Source: Nostocoides japonicum T1-X7
GTDB taxonomy: Bacteria; Actinomycetota; Actinomycetes; Actinomycetales; Dermatophilaceae
DNA: 64,000 nucleotides
Direction: 5' to 3'
Assembly (NCBI RefSeq): GCF_001046855.1
Contig: NZ_HF570958.1
Span: 45,224-109,223, forward strand
Made by a program: the position numbers and the translations under genes. This document shows, piece by piece, positions 33,547 through 40,888 of this stretch; position 1 is the first letter of the stretch, and each line of letters begins with the position of its first letter. The notes under the pieces were generated by a model. That model searched no databases and was not told the origin of the DNA. It saw only the letters and a program-made list of their open reading frames with translations.

Positions 33547-34283
33547 TCGACTTCCACTGCCACCTCGACTTGTACCCGGACGCCGAGGCGATCGTCGACG
33601 AACTCGAGCGACGCCGGGTCGGTGTCCTGTCGGTTACGACCACCCCGGCTGCCTGGACTGGGACCACACGTCTGGCCAAAGGGCGGCCCATGATCCGCAC
33701 CGCGCTGGGATTCCACCCCGAACTCGCTGGCGAGCGTTACCGCGAGCTTGAGCTGTTCGATCGCTTTCTCCCAGAGACCCGGTTCGTGGGCGAGGTCGGC
33801 CTGGACGGCTCGCCTCAGCACCTCCACACATGGGACGCTCAGACCCTCGTGTTCGACCACGTCTTGACCGCCTGCGAGCGGGCGGGCGGAAAGGTCCTGT
33901 CCGTCCACAGCCGTCGTGCGGCGTCGCAGGTCTTGGAGTGTCTGGACCGCCACCCAGGACTGGACAAGGTCATCCTTCACTGGTTCACGGGCACGAAGGC
34001 CGAACTGCATCGAGCGGTCGAGCGAGGATGCTGGTTTAGCGTCGGTCCAGCGATGCTTTCCGGCGCACGAGGTCGCTCCCTGGTCTCCGAGATTGCCCCC
34101 AATCGGCTGCTCGTGGAGACGGACGGACCATTTGCGCAGTCGGACCGCCGCCCGCTGAATCCGTGGGACGTGACACACGCGATCGACGGCCTGGCAGACC
34201 TCTGGGGAACGACCCGCCAGGGCGCGGCACAGGTCGTCCGAGCGAACGAATCAGCGGTGCTCACGATCGGTGCGCAGAACTGA
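33543..34283 (+). CDS. qatD: QatD: TatD-like metal-dependent DNase
   Basis: A 246-aa TIM-barrel hydrolase of the TatD family. Metal ligands appear as the opening FHCHLDLYPD (His-x-His), the glutamate in FVGEVGLDGS, HSRRAAS, the histidine in ILHWFTGT, and the late aspartate in LLVETDGPF. TatD enzymes are 3'-5' exonucleases. GTG at 33543 overlaps the qatC stop (GTGA). It is the last gene of the Qat operon; all catalytic positions are intact, so the system looks functional. Confidence 0.88.
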   Translation: MIDFHCHLDLYPDAEAIVDELERRRVGVLSVTTTPAAWTGTTRLAKGRPMIRTALGFHPELAGERYRELELFDRFLPETRFVGEVGLDGSPQHLHTWDAQTLVFDHVLTACERAGGKVLSVHSRRAASQVLECLDRHPGLDKVILHWFTGTKAELHRAVERGCWFSVGPAMLSGARGRSLVSEIAPNRLLVETDGPFAQSDRRPLNPWDVTHAIDGLADLWGTTRQGAAQVVRANESAVLTIGAQN

Positions 34284-34418
34284 TGGCTGGTGGAGCCGCC
34301 ACTGCAGCCGCTTGGCGGCACTAGCCAACCCTTATAGGGGGCGGCACATGCCCGATGAAGAGGTGACCATAAGGGGTATGGGCGATCTGTAGGTCAAGGT
34401 GACAATAGGCTGCCGGTG

Positions 34419-34856
34419 ATGGAATCTGACTCGTTGGTGAGCCCCGAGGCGCTGCGGCACGCCCGGGTCAGGGTCGGTCTCACCCAGCATGAGCTGGCGC
34501 GACTGATCGGCGTGGCCGGGGGAGAACGGGTCTCCCGGTGGGAGCGTGGCGCATCCGCCCCACGCCCAGAGGTGCTCCACCGGATTGCCGCTGCCGTCGA
34601 CATTCCCGTCGACGAGCTCCTCGTCCCCGCCCAAGGAGGGCCCGATCTGCGGCGACTTCGCGTGCTTGCCGGGTTGAGCGCGCGCCAAGTAGCCGAGCAG
34701 GCCCACCTGTCGCTTCCGACCTACGCACGGTGGGAGGCCGGCAGGATCGACAGAATCCCGCCAACGGCCGCAATTGAAGGATTGGCGGCTGCGCTGAGCG
34801 TGAGCGTCGACGACACCACGGCGGCCCTGTCCGTCGCCCGGCGCGGATCCGCGTAG
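34419..34856 (+). CDS. XRE-family regulator with two helix-turn-helix domains
   Basis: A 145-aa protein made of two XRE helix-turn-helix units: VGLTQHELARLIGVAGGERV with SRWERG (residues about 20-50), and AGLSARQVAEQAHLSLPTYA with RWEAG (about 85-110). It lies 135 nt downstream of qatD and could control the defence operon or the element. The upstream gap contains inverted arms ACCCTTAT (about 34328) and ATAAGGGG (about 34370), possible autoregulatory sites. ATG at 34419 or GTG at 34416 starts the frame. Confidence 0.8.
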   Translation: MESDSLVSPEALRHARVRVGLTQHELARLIGVAGGERVSRWERGASAPRPEVLHRIAAAVDIPVDELLVPAQGGPDLRRLRVLAGLSARQVAEQAHLSLPTYARWEAGRIDRIPPTAAIEGLAAALSVSVDDTTAALSVARRGSA

Positions 34857-34881
34857 CGGTGGCCAGGGCCGGGTGGGTGCC

Positions 34882-35508
34882 CTACCGGAGCAGGCCGTAG
34901 ACCACACCCGCGACGACGGCGCCGATCACCGCACCACCAATCAGCTGCGCCATGCTGTGCCGTCCGTCGCGCCACCGCGCCCACGCCAGGAGTGGGAGGA
35001 ACAGCGCGGCGGCCAGGCCCGCCACGTTGTTCTCGATCGCCAGGACGGCAGCGGCGCCGGCCGCGACGGCCAGATGCATCGACGCCTTCCACACCAGGGT
35101 GGTCAGGGCCATCGCGACCAGGCCACAGATCATCGCCAGGATCAGCCAGACCAGGGGCCTCGGTGCGCCGGCCACGTTGAGCACGACGAGCGCGATGGTC
35201 ACCGCAGTGGCCGCTGAGGCCATCAGGACGGGCCGCTGGGAGCGTTGCACGACCTGCCGATCGCTGGCCGTGCCTTTGCGCAGCGCGCGGTACAGGATCA
35301 GGTAGGGGACCCCGACGACGAGCACGAGGGCGGCCATCCACCATGCGGCGGCGGCCCCCAGGCTGTCGGCGTACTTCACCGCGAGGTAGGCCATGAGCGC
35401 CAGCACGACGTTGGCGGGGGTGAGGGCGCCAGCGATCCATCGCGCGGCGGGCGTGGTCTGCGCGCCCGCCAGCCTTGCTAGGTCACGGTCATCCAAGCTG
35501 GGCCGCAT
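34882..35508 (-). CDS. Integral membrane protein, PAP2-phosphatase-like
   Basis: A 208-aa protein with five to six hydrophobic segments. Two short motifs, WKASMHLAVAAG and WARWRDGRHSMAQLIGG, resemble the K-x-S-x-H and R-x5-H signatures of PAP2-type lipid phosphatases, although the first is not canonical. If active it would dephosphorylate a lipid at the membrane. ATG at 35508 has GAGGAG upstream. It overlaps the MAB_1171c-type gene by 20 nt and is last in a four-gene leftward cassette. Confidence 0.6.
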   Translation of the reverse strand: MRPSLDDRDLARLAGAQTTPAARWIAGALTPANVVLALMAYLAVKYADSLGAAAAWWMAALVLVVGVPYLILYRALRKGTASDRQVVQRSQRPVLMASAATAVTIALVVLNVAGAPRPLVWLILAMICGLVAMALTTLVWKASMHLAVAAGAAAVLAIENNVAGLAAALFLPLLAWARWRDGRHSMAQLIGGAVIGAVVAGVVYGLLR

Positions 35509-36583
35509 CGGCCTCTCCTCGCTGTTGTCGTGTGGCCACGAGCTCGTCGCTCAGGCTGATGAGGGGTTCTGGCCATGGGGACGCGTTGAGCTGCGCCAGC
35601 GCGTCCTTGGCCGTCAGGTGTCCGCCGGGGACCGGGGGAGACGCGATGGCACGGGCGAGCTCGTGCATGGTGCCCGGCGACTCCACGTGGTGCTCCTCGA
35701 GCCCGTCGGAGATCTCGATGAGGCGACGTTGAGCACTGAGCCGCGGGTCGAGGATCTGGCGCACCCGATCCTGTCCCAGGGGCAGGTGAACGTGCGGATG
35801 CTGGTTCAGGATGGCTTGCCAGAGAGGGTTGAGGCGCAGCGTGAGCCGGCGTGCAGCGAGCCGGTGGGAGATGGCCGGCGTTACGGGGAGGGCGAGCAGA
35901 CCGATCGCAAAGAGTGTGAGTGGGATGGGGAACATGACCGTAGCCAGCCGGTCGAGCAGTGGGGTGGGGCGGTCGAGAACCTGGGTGGTCGTGCTGTGGG
36001 CGGTCCAGGTCAGCAGAACCGCGCAGCCTGCCCAGGCCGAGGCGCCGATGAGCGCGATGGCCGCGGCTGCGGGCGGGTCACTGTCTCGGGCGGCTCGGAA
36101 ACTGCGGCGGGCGTAGCGGGCGAGGTCGATCTGGAACCAGGCGAGGTACAGGTAGATCGTCACCGCGTAGACCAGGGTGGCCGGGTGTCGCGGTGCGTCG
36201 GCGAGGTCGGGGAACTCCACCGCGTGGATGGGGGCGACGACCCACGCGACCACCGACACCAGTCCCGTGACCGCGGCGCCGGCACAGATGGCGCGACGAC
36301 GCGCCACGGTGGCGTCCGGCTGCCGCGTCTCCAGGAGGTAGAGCTGGGCCGAGGCAACGGCGACGCACAGAGCAAGCCTGCTGCCCAAGTTGGTGGCGTT
36401 GGGGAGTCCCAGCCACTCGTCGAGGCGCGCTCGGTTGAAGTGGCCGGTGGTAGCGATGGCGAGGGCCCAGACGCCGAGGGCCAGAGCGGTCCGCCAGGCT
36501 GCCGGCCTAGCCCGAGCCAAGTAGGTCCGGTAGGCCGCCGCGCTCCACAGGGCGAGGACGGTGAGGACCTCCGGCGCGGTCAT
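35489..36583 (-). CDS. MAB_1171c-family putative transporter
   Basis: A 364-aa protein with about seven transmembrane helices in the first 240 residues, then a cytoplasmic tail of about 120 residues. Features of the MAB_1171c family are visible: the histidine-containing helix ATTGHFNRARLDEWLG, RRRAICAG, and the tail with LNPLWQAILNQHPHVHLP followed by LSAQRRLIEISDGL. The family is described as putative transporter, with function unknown. ATG at 36583 overlaps the ImmA/IrrE stop by four bases. In actinobacteria such genes often sit beside an XRE regulator and a metallopeptidase, as here. Confidence 0.75.
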   Translation of the reverse strand: MTAPEVLTVLALWSAAAYRTYLARARPAAWRTALALGVWALAIATTGHFNRARLDEWLGLPNATNLGSRLALCVAVASAQLYLLETRQPDATVARRRAICAGAAVTGLVSVVAWVVAPIHAVEFPDLADAPRHPATLVYAVTIYLYLAWFQIDLARYARRSFRAARDSDPPAAAAIALIGASAWAGCAVLLTWTAHSTTTQVLDRPTPLLDRLATVMFPIPLTLFAIGLLALPVTPAISHRLAARRLTLRLNPLWQAILNQHPHVHLPLGQDRVRQILDPRLSAQRRLIEISDGLEEHHVESPGTMHELARAIASPPVPGGHLTAKDALAQLNASPWPEPLISLSDELVATRQQRGEADAAQLG

Positions 36584-37086
36584 CGCAGCCGGGACGACAG
36601 GCGCGAAGAGGCTTCCCAGTCGCCCGCCCGCGCGAGGTCCTCGAGCGCGGCCGAGAGCGCCGTCCCGACGTGCTCTGCATCGGCCTCCTGGCGGTTGGTA
36701 TAGCCGGTGCGCTGGAGGACCTTCCGGGTGGTCTCGAGGGGCAGCGTCGGGGCGAAAGCGTGCATCAGCTCGGGAGTGAGGCTGTCGTGCAGTGCGGGCT
36801 CGTGCCCGAGCAGGATGTGGCCGACCTCATGGCAGAGGATCGCGCGTCGACGTGTGGGGGAGGCGGTCGTCGGGACGAGCAGGTAGTCGCGATCCGTCAT
36901 TGGGATCCAGGCGCCAGAAGGCGCATAGCCGGACAGCGCCACCGGCAGCACGACGACGGCCCGTTCCCGCTTCCGAGCCAACGCGGCGACCAGGTCGTCG
37001 ACGGTCGCGCCATGGCCCAGCAAGACACGGCCGTCACGGACGGCTCTGCGATGCCGCAGTCTGGCGGTCGAGCTAGTCGCCTTCAC
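36580..37086 (-). CDS. ImmA/IrrE-family metallo-endopeptidase
   Basis: A 168-aa zinc peptidase. The active-site motif is CHEVGHILLGHE (HExxH with a following His/Glu pair). Flanking features are RAVVVLPVALSG, the strand YLLVPTTASPTRRRAILCHE, and a helical C-terminus. ImmA proteases cleave or relieve a cognate XRE repressor. The upstream gene, overlapping by 14 nt, is an XRE regulator, so a repressor-protease pair is likely. The ATG at 37086 lies inside the XRE 3' end. Confidence 0.85.
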   Translation of the reverse strand: MKATSSTARLRHRRAVRDGRVLLGHGATVDDLVAALARKRERAVVVLPVALSGYAPSGAWIPMTDRDYLLVPTTASPTRRRAILCHEVGHILLGHEPALHDSLTPELMHAFAPTLPLETTRKVLQRTGYTNRQEADAEHVGTALSAALEDLARAGDWEASSRLSSRLR

Positions 37087-37489
37087 GGCGCTGGCCTTCG
37101 ATGCGGTTGACCTCCTGGATGGCGGCGAGCAGCTGCACGACCCCCTCCGGGCTCAGATCACTGCCGCGGAGCCGAAGCCCGCCGGTGCGGCGGAGCTGCG
37201 ACAGCGTCTCGAGCTCCTGGTTCACGCGCCGTTCCTCGTCCCTGTCGAAGAAGTAGCCGACCGGGACGCCGAACACCTCGGCGATCCCACCCAGGAGCCG
37301 GGCAGACGGGTTGTCCCGCCTCCCGTTGCGCAGGTTGCTCAGGTGCTGGATCGTGACTGCCACGCCGCGCTCAGCCAGTTCGCGCACCACGACCTCGTTG
37401 GTGTACCACCCGCGGCCGGCGTCTTGGGGGATCGTCTTGAACAGATGCTGAAGTTTGCCAGCGAGATCGGGGAGGCCCGCGGAGTCCAT
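37073..37489 (-). CDS. XRE-family regulator, EspR-like
   Basis: A 138-aa protein whose layout matches mycobacterial EspR: LAGKLQHLFKTIPQDAGRG, then ERGVAVTIQHLSNLRNGRRD as recognition region, NPSARLLGGIAEVFGVPVGYF, and a C-terminal dimerisation helix. EspR binds distant DNA sites as a dimer of dimers and controls secretion genes. The ATG at 37489 lies 29 nt from a 24-bp palindrome. First gene of the leftward cassette and divergent from the Tad pilus operon. Confidence 0.85.
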   Translation of the reverse strand: MDSAGLPDLAGKLQHLFKTIPQDAGRGWYTNEVVVRELAERGVAVTIQHLSNLRNGRRDNPSARLLGGIAEVFGVPVGYFFDRDEERRVNQELETLSQLRRTGGLRLRGSDLSPEGVVQLLAAIQEVNRIEGQRREGD

Positions 37490-37518
37490 GGGCCGATTCT
37501 ACGCGCAGCCAGGGCCGT

Positions 37519-37542
37519 CTGATATATCCATGGACATATCAG
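37519..37542. promoter_or_regulatory. 24-bp near-perfect palindrome between XRE cassette and Tad operon
   Basis: The half-sites CTGATATATCCA and TGGACATATCAG match at 11 of 12 positions around a central CATG. The element is AT-rich against a GC-rich background. It lies 29 nt upstream of the EspR-like gene and about 300 nt upstream of the first gene of the divergent operon. Binding by the XRE protein is inferred. The rest of the 354-nt intergenic region shows no gene. Confidence 0.75.
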
Positions 37543-37843
37543 CAAAATCCAAGAACGCATGCTGTGCGTCAATGGGCTACTCTCCAAGGGTGGCGATGCC
37601 CGTCCAGTCACCGGGATCGGCTCGGCCAACCGGCGAGGGTCGCGGCTGGCGGGCGGGTACTGCGCGGTCGTACGGCAGGGGCAAGGGGAGATCTGGGGCA
37701 TCAAACACTTGGCAGGCGAAACGCTCTCTGGCGCCTGGTCCAAGTGAGACAAATGCACTAGTCTTGATCCATCAACTTTGGCGAGTGGTGTCCCCTGACA
37801 GGGCCGATCAGGGCCTTTGCCCAATGAGATCGAGGAGACGCAG

Positions 37844-38419
37844 ATGACCACGCGAAGCCGTAATCGCGCTGCCGGAGCCGCCGTGTTGTTGGCTGCTGTG
37901 GTTCTGGCCTCGGCCTGCAACGACTCCGAACCAGCCGCCACGCCGTCGGGGACGACCACCATCTCAAACACGTCGCCATCAACCAGCACGACGTCGACCA
38001 CGCCGCCGCTGACCCCCGCCGAAGAGGACCTTCGGTCGGCAGAGGGGACGATCGCCCGCTACTGGGCCGTCCTCGACGAGCTCGCCGCAGACCCGAAGAA
38101 GAGCCTCGAACTCGTCACCACGGTCGCGCGAGACCAGGCCGCAGCGCAATCCCGAAACACACTTGGGACCTACCAGGCCAAGTCCTGGACTCTGACGGGA
38201 CAGACATCGGTCACGGCGCCCACCGCCACCACCAAGGATGGCAAGACCTTCGCGGTCTCGGCATGCGTGGACGTCAGCAACGTCAACATCGTGGACAAGG
38301 CCGGTAAGTCCGTCGTCAGGGCGGGACGGCCGGACCAGCAGCGGTACGCCTACACCGTCGTCAAGGCTCCACAGGGATTCTTCGTCACCGTTGACACACT
38401 CAAGGGGCAACCGTGTTGA
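37844..38419 (+). CDS. Secreted lipoprotein, 191 aa
   Basis: The N-terminus has basic residues, a hydrophobic stretch and the lipobox LASAC, then a Ser/Thr-rich linker (residues about 33-55) and a globular domain with the NTF2-like strand pattern seen in actinobacterial lipoproteins (EGTIARYWAVLDELAADP early, RYAYTVVKAPQGFFV late). The ATG at 37844 follows GAGGAG. It opens the Tad operon and overlaps the next gene by seven bases. Function unknown; a pilus-associated surface lipoprotein is the simplest reading. Confidence 0.75.
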   Translation: MTTRSRNRAAGAAVLLAAVVLASACNDSEPAATPSGTTTISNTSPSTSTTSTTPPLTPAEEDLRSAEGTIARYWAVLDELAADPKKSLELVTTVARDQAAAQSRNTLGTYQAKSWTLTGQTSVTAPTATTKDGKTFAVSACVDVSNVNIVDKAGKSVVRAGRPDQQRYAYTVVKAPQGFFVTVDTLKGQPC

Positions 38420-39339
38420 GACGCGTGATTGGTGCCTTGGGCATCGTCGGGGCTCTCCTCTGTGGGGCTGCGTCGGCCTTCGCGACCGACCCTCCGGTTA
38501 ACTGCCCCCCGGGCACGGGTCCTGACCCGTGGAGTGGAGAGTGCGTCATCATCGTCAGGCCGCCGGGTGACCCAGAGGATCCGGGTGACCCGGGGGATGG
38601 TGGCACTGAGCCGGTGGTGGTCCAGAAGTGCATCAACAGCCTCCTTACCCCGCCGGCCGATGTTCCGTGCTCCTCCGATGCGGGTTGGTGGTCGAACGGC
38701 CAGAACGCCTACTGCAAGGCCAGGATTCCTCAGCCTCCGTTCAGTGACCCTGCGTGGGAAGGGCACACGAACGGGCAGATCTACGAATGCCTCAGGCCAA
38801 TCGGCAGCGGCCCGGTGTCCGGTGTCGTCTTCTGGGTCTGGCTGGCTACCCCGCCCGGAGGGGCACCGCCAGACCCGCGGGTTCTCGCGCAGCAGGCCAC
38901 GGCACGGATGAACCTGCGTGCGATCAACATCGGCATCGTGCCCGAGCCGCGCGCCGGAAGTGTCGGGATCATCGGCATGCCGACGTGGATGTGGGCGGAG
39001 AACCCGGGCGCAACGACTTGGGGTCCTCAGACGCAGTCGGCGTCAGCTGGAGGCTTCACCGTGACCGCGACCGCGAAAGCCCAGCGCACCGTGTGGACCA
39101 TGGGCGACGGGAGCACGGTCACGTGCACCGGTCCGGGCACGGAGTACGCCGCGTCCTACGGCAAGCAGTCCTCGCCGACGTGCGGGCACACCTACACCCG
39201 GCAAGGCACCTACACGGTGCGGGCGACGACCTACTGGGTCGTCACCTGGGCCGGCATCGGCCAGACCGGCACGATCCCCCTGAACTTCACCGACACGACC
39301 GCTATCGCCATGGGCGAGGCCCAGGTGCTCAGCAACTGA
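38413..39339 (+). CDS. Secreted PKD-like protein, 308 aa
   Basis: A Sec signal peptide ends near AFATDPP. A short proline/glycine/aspartate-rich linker follows (PGDPEDPGDPGDGG), then a cysteine-containing region and a C-terminal PKD-like beta-sandwich with WTMGDGSTVTC and CGHTYTRQGTYTVRATTYW. At least six cysteines may form disulphides. The GTG at 38413 overlaps the lipoprotein stop. Proteins of this type occur next to Tad operons in actinobacteria and are probably displayed outside the cell. Confidence 0.75.
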   Translation: MLRRVIGALGIVGALLCGAASAFATDPPVNCPPGTGPDPWSGECVIIVRPPGDPEDPGDPGDGGTEPVVVQKCINSLLTPPADVPCSSDAGWWSNGQNAYCKARIPQPPFSDPAWEGHTNGQIYECLRPIGSGPVSGVVFWVWLATPPGGAPPDPRVLAQQATARMNLRAINIGIVPEPRAGSVGIIGMPTWMWAENPGATTWGPQTQSASAGGFTVTATAKAQRTVWTMGDGSTVTCTGPGTEYAASYGKQSSPTCGHTYTRQGTYTVRATTYWVVTWAGIGQTGTIPLNFTDTTAIAMGEAQVLSN

Positions 39340-39361
39340 GCCGACCTCGAGGGGGAAGCAG

Positions 39362-40084
39362 ATGACCACCACAACCAGCCAGGCGACCGGCTCGTCAGCA
39401 GCGAGCGACGGGCGCGGCGCACGACCGGATCGGCGCCGACGCGGGAAGGAGGGGCCCGCCGTCGCGGCTGTGCCAGTCGTGCCCGCGCCGAAGCTGCGGC
39501 GTCGCCCGGTCCTCGTCGCCGCATCGGTTGCGGCCGTGTGCCTTGGTGCGCTGCTCGGGGTGTGGACATGGTCCTCGACGAGCAACACCCACGAAGTCGT
39601 CGCGCTCCGGCAGGACGTCACCCGCGGGGAGACGATCACCCAGGGTGACCTTGTGACGGTCCAGGTCGGCTTGGACCCTGCGCTAAAGACCATCCCCGGT
39701 GATCGCTTGTCGAGCCTGGTTGGGCAGCGCGCGGCCATGGACATGGCCGCCGGCAGCTTGGTCACGGCCGCGGGCGTCACCAAGGCTGTTCTTCCCAGTG
39801 AGGGCATGTCCGTCGTCGGGGTCGCGCTGCCGCCTTCGCTGATGCCCGGCGAGAGACTGCTGGCCGGTGATCTCGTCCGCATCGTGGCCACCCCTGGCCA
39901 GCAGGGAGACCTCGGCCAGGAGCCGCCGGCAACCGTCGCTGCGACGGTGGTGGGTATCTACCCCAACGGCGAGAACGGCGAGACCGTGGTCTCGCTCGAG
40001 GTGCCTGAGGGTCAAGCCGCCGAGCTGGCCGCTCGCGCAGCCACGGGCAAGGTGGCCCTGGTCCTGGACAGCAGGGAGCGCTGA
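39362..40084 (+). CDS. SAF-domain protein, CpaB/RcpC-like
   Basis: A 240-aa protein with a basic N-terminal cytoplasmic stretch, one transmembrane helix (about residues 49-69), and an extracellular SAF domain: VVALRQDVTRGETITQGDLV, LSSLVGQRAAMDMAAGSLVT, then a second half with GERLLAGDLVRIV. In Flp/Tad systems the SAF protein CpaB/RcpC acts in assembly at the membrane exterior. ATG at 39362 follows GAGGGGGAAG. It sits three bases upstream of the CpaE-like gene. Confidence 0.82.
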   Translation: MTTTTSQATGSSAASDGRGARPDRRRRGKEGPAVAAVPVVPAPKLRRRPVLVAASVAAVCLGALLGVWTWSSTSNTHEVVALRQDVTRGETITQGDLVTVQVGLDPALKTIPGDRLSSLVGQRAAMDMAAGSLVTAAGVTKAVLPSEGMSVVGVALPPSLMPGERLLAGDLVRIVATPGQQGDLGQEPPATVAATVVGIYPNGENGETVVSLEVPEGQAAELAARAATGKVALVLDSRER

Positions 40085-40087
40085 ACG

Positions 40088-40888
40088 ATGGCCTTGATCG
40101 TGATGTTCTCCGCGTCCGGGTCACCCGGGGTCACCGCCTCGGCGCTGGGTGTGGCCCTGACTTGGCCGCGGCCCGTCCTGCTGGTGGAGGGTGACCCGAC
40201 CGGAGGTTCCGCTGTCTTCGCCGGTTACCTGCGCGCCGAGTCTGCGCCGGCGAGCTCACTGATCGATCTCGCCCTGGCCGAACGCCACGGCGAGCTGGGT
40301 GAGGCGATCGCCGAGGCCACGGTGCGGATGCCCGGCTCACCTGAGGCGACCGTTGCGCTCCTGCCCGGCACTCGCTCGCACGGGCAAGCGCGAAGCCTGC
40401 TGCCCCTGTGGGAGAAGCTCGCGGCGGAGTTCAAGGCCCTCGAGGCCACCGGTCAGGACGTGATCGTCGATGCGGGACGACTCGGCCTCTCAGGGAGCCC
40501 CGATCCGCTCATCTATGCGGCCGATCTCGCGCTGCTCGTCACCCGGACCGATCTGGTGTCCCTGTCCGCGGCACGGTCCTGGGCCGAGACCCTCCGGACC
40601 GGCTTCGAGCGGGTCGGAGGCAGATCCTCGCTCGGGCTGCTGCTGGTGGGGGAGGGGCAGCCGTACTCGGCACGGGACGTGCAGAAGGTCCTGCAGATTC
40701 CGGTGACGGCCTCACTTGCCTGGGATCCGGCGGCTGCGGACGTGTTCGCCAAGGGCGCCAAGGCTCCTCGCCGATTCGACTCGTCCCGGTTGGTGCGCAG
40801 CCTGGCCGCCGGCCAGACCGCCATCCAGACCGCCGTGGCCGCGAATCGAGACCAACTGGCCACCCAGATGGTCGGAGGGCTGACATGA
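40088..40888 (+). CDS. CpaE/MinD-like ATPase-fold protein
   Basis: A 266-aa SIMIBI-fold protein. The strand-loop MALIVMFSASGSPGVTASAL occupies the P-loop position but lacks the lysine of a normal Walker A. LLVEGDPTGGS is the deviant switch region, and VIVDAGRLG is the Walker B-like strand. TadZ/CpaE proteins localise the pilus apparatus at the inner membrane and some have degenerate P-loops, so a localisation role without ATP hydrolysis is plausible. ATGA overlap with tadA. Confidence 0.8.
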   Translation: MALIVMFSASGSPGVTASALGVALTWPRPVLLVEGDPTGGSAVFAGYLRAESAPASSLIDLALAERHGELGEAIAEATVRMPGSPEATVALLPGTRSHGQARSLLPLWEKLAAEFKALEATGQDVIVDAGRLGLSGSPDPLIYAADLALLVTRTDLVSLSAARSWAETLRTGFERVGGRSSLGLLLVGEGQPYSARDVQKVLQIPVTASLAWDPAAADVFAKGAKAPRRFDSSRLVRSLAAGQTAIQTAVAANRDQLATQMVGGLT

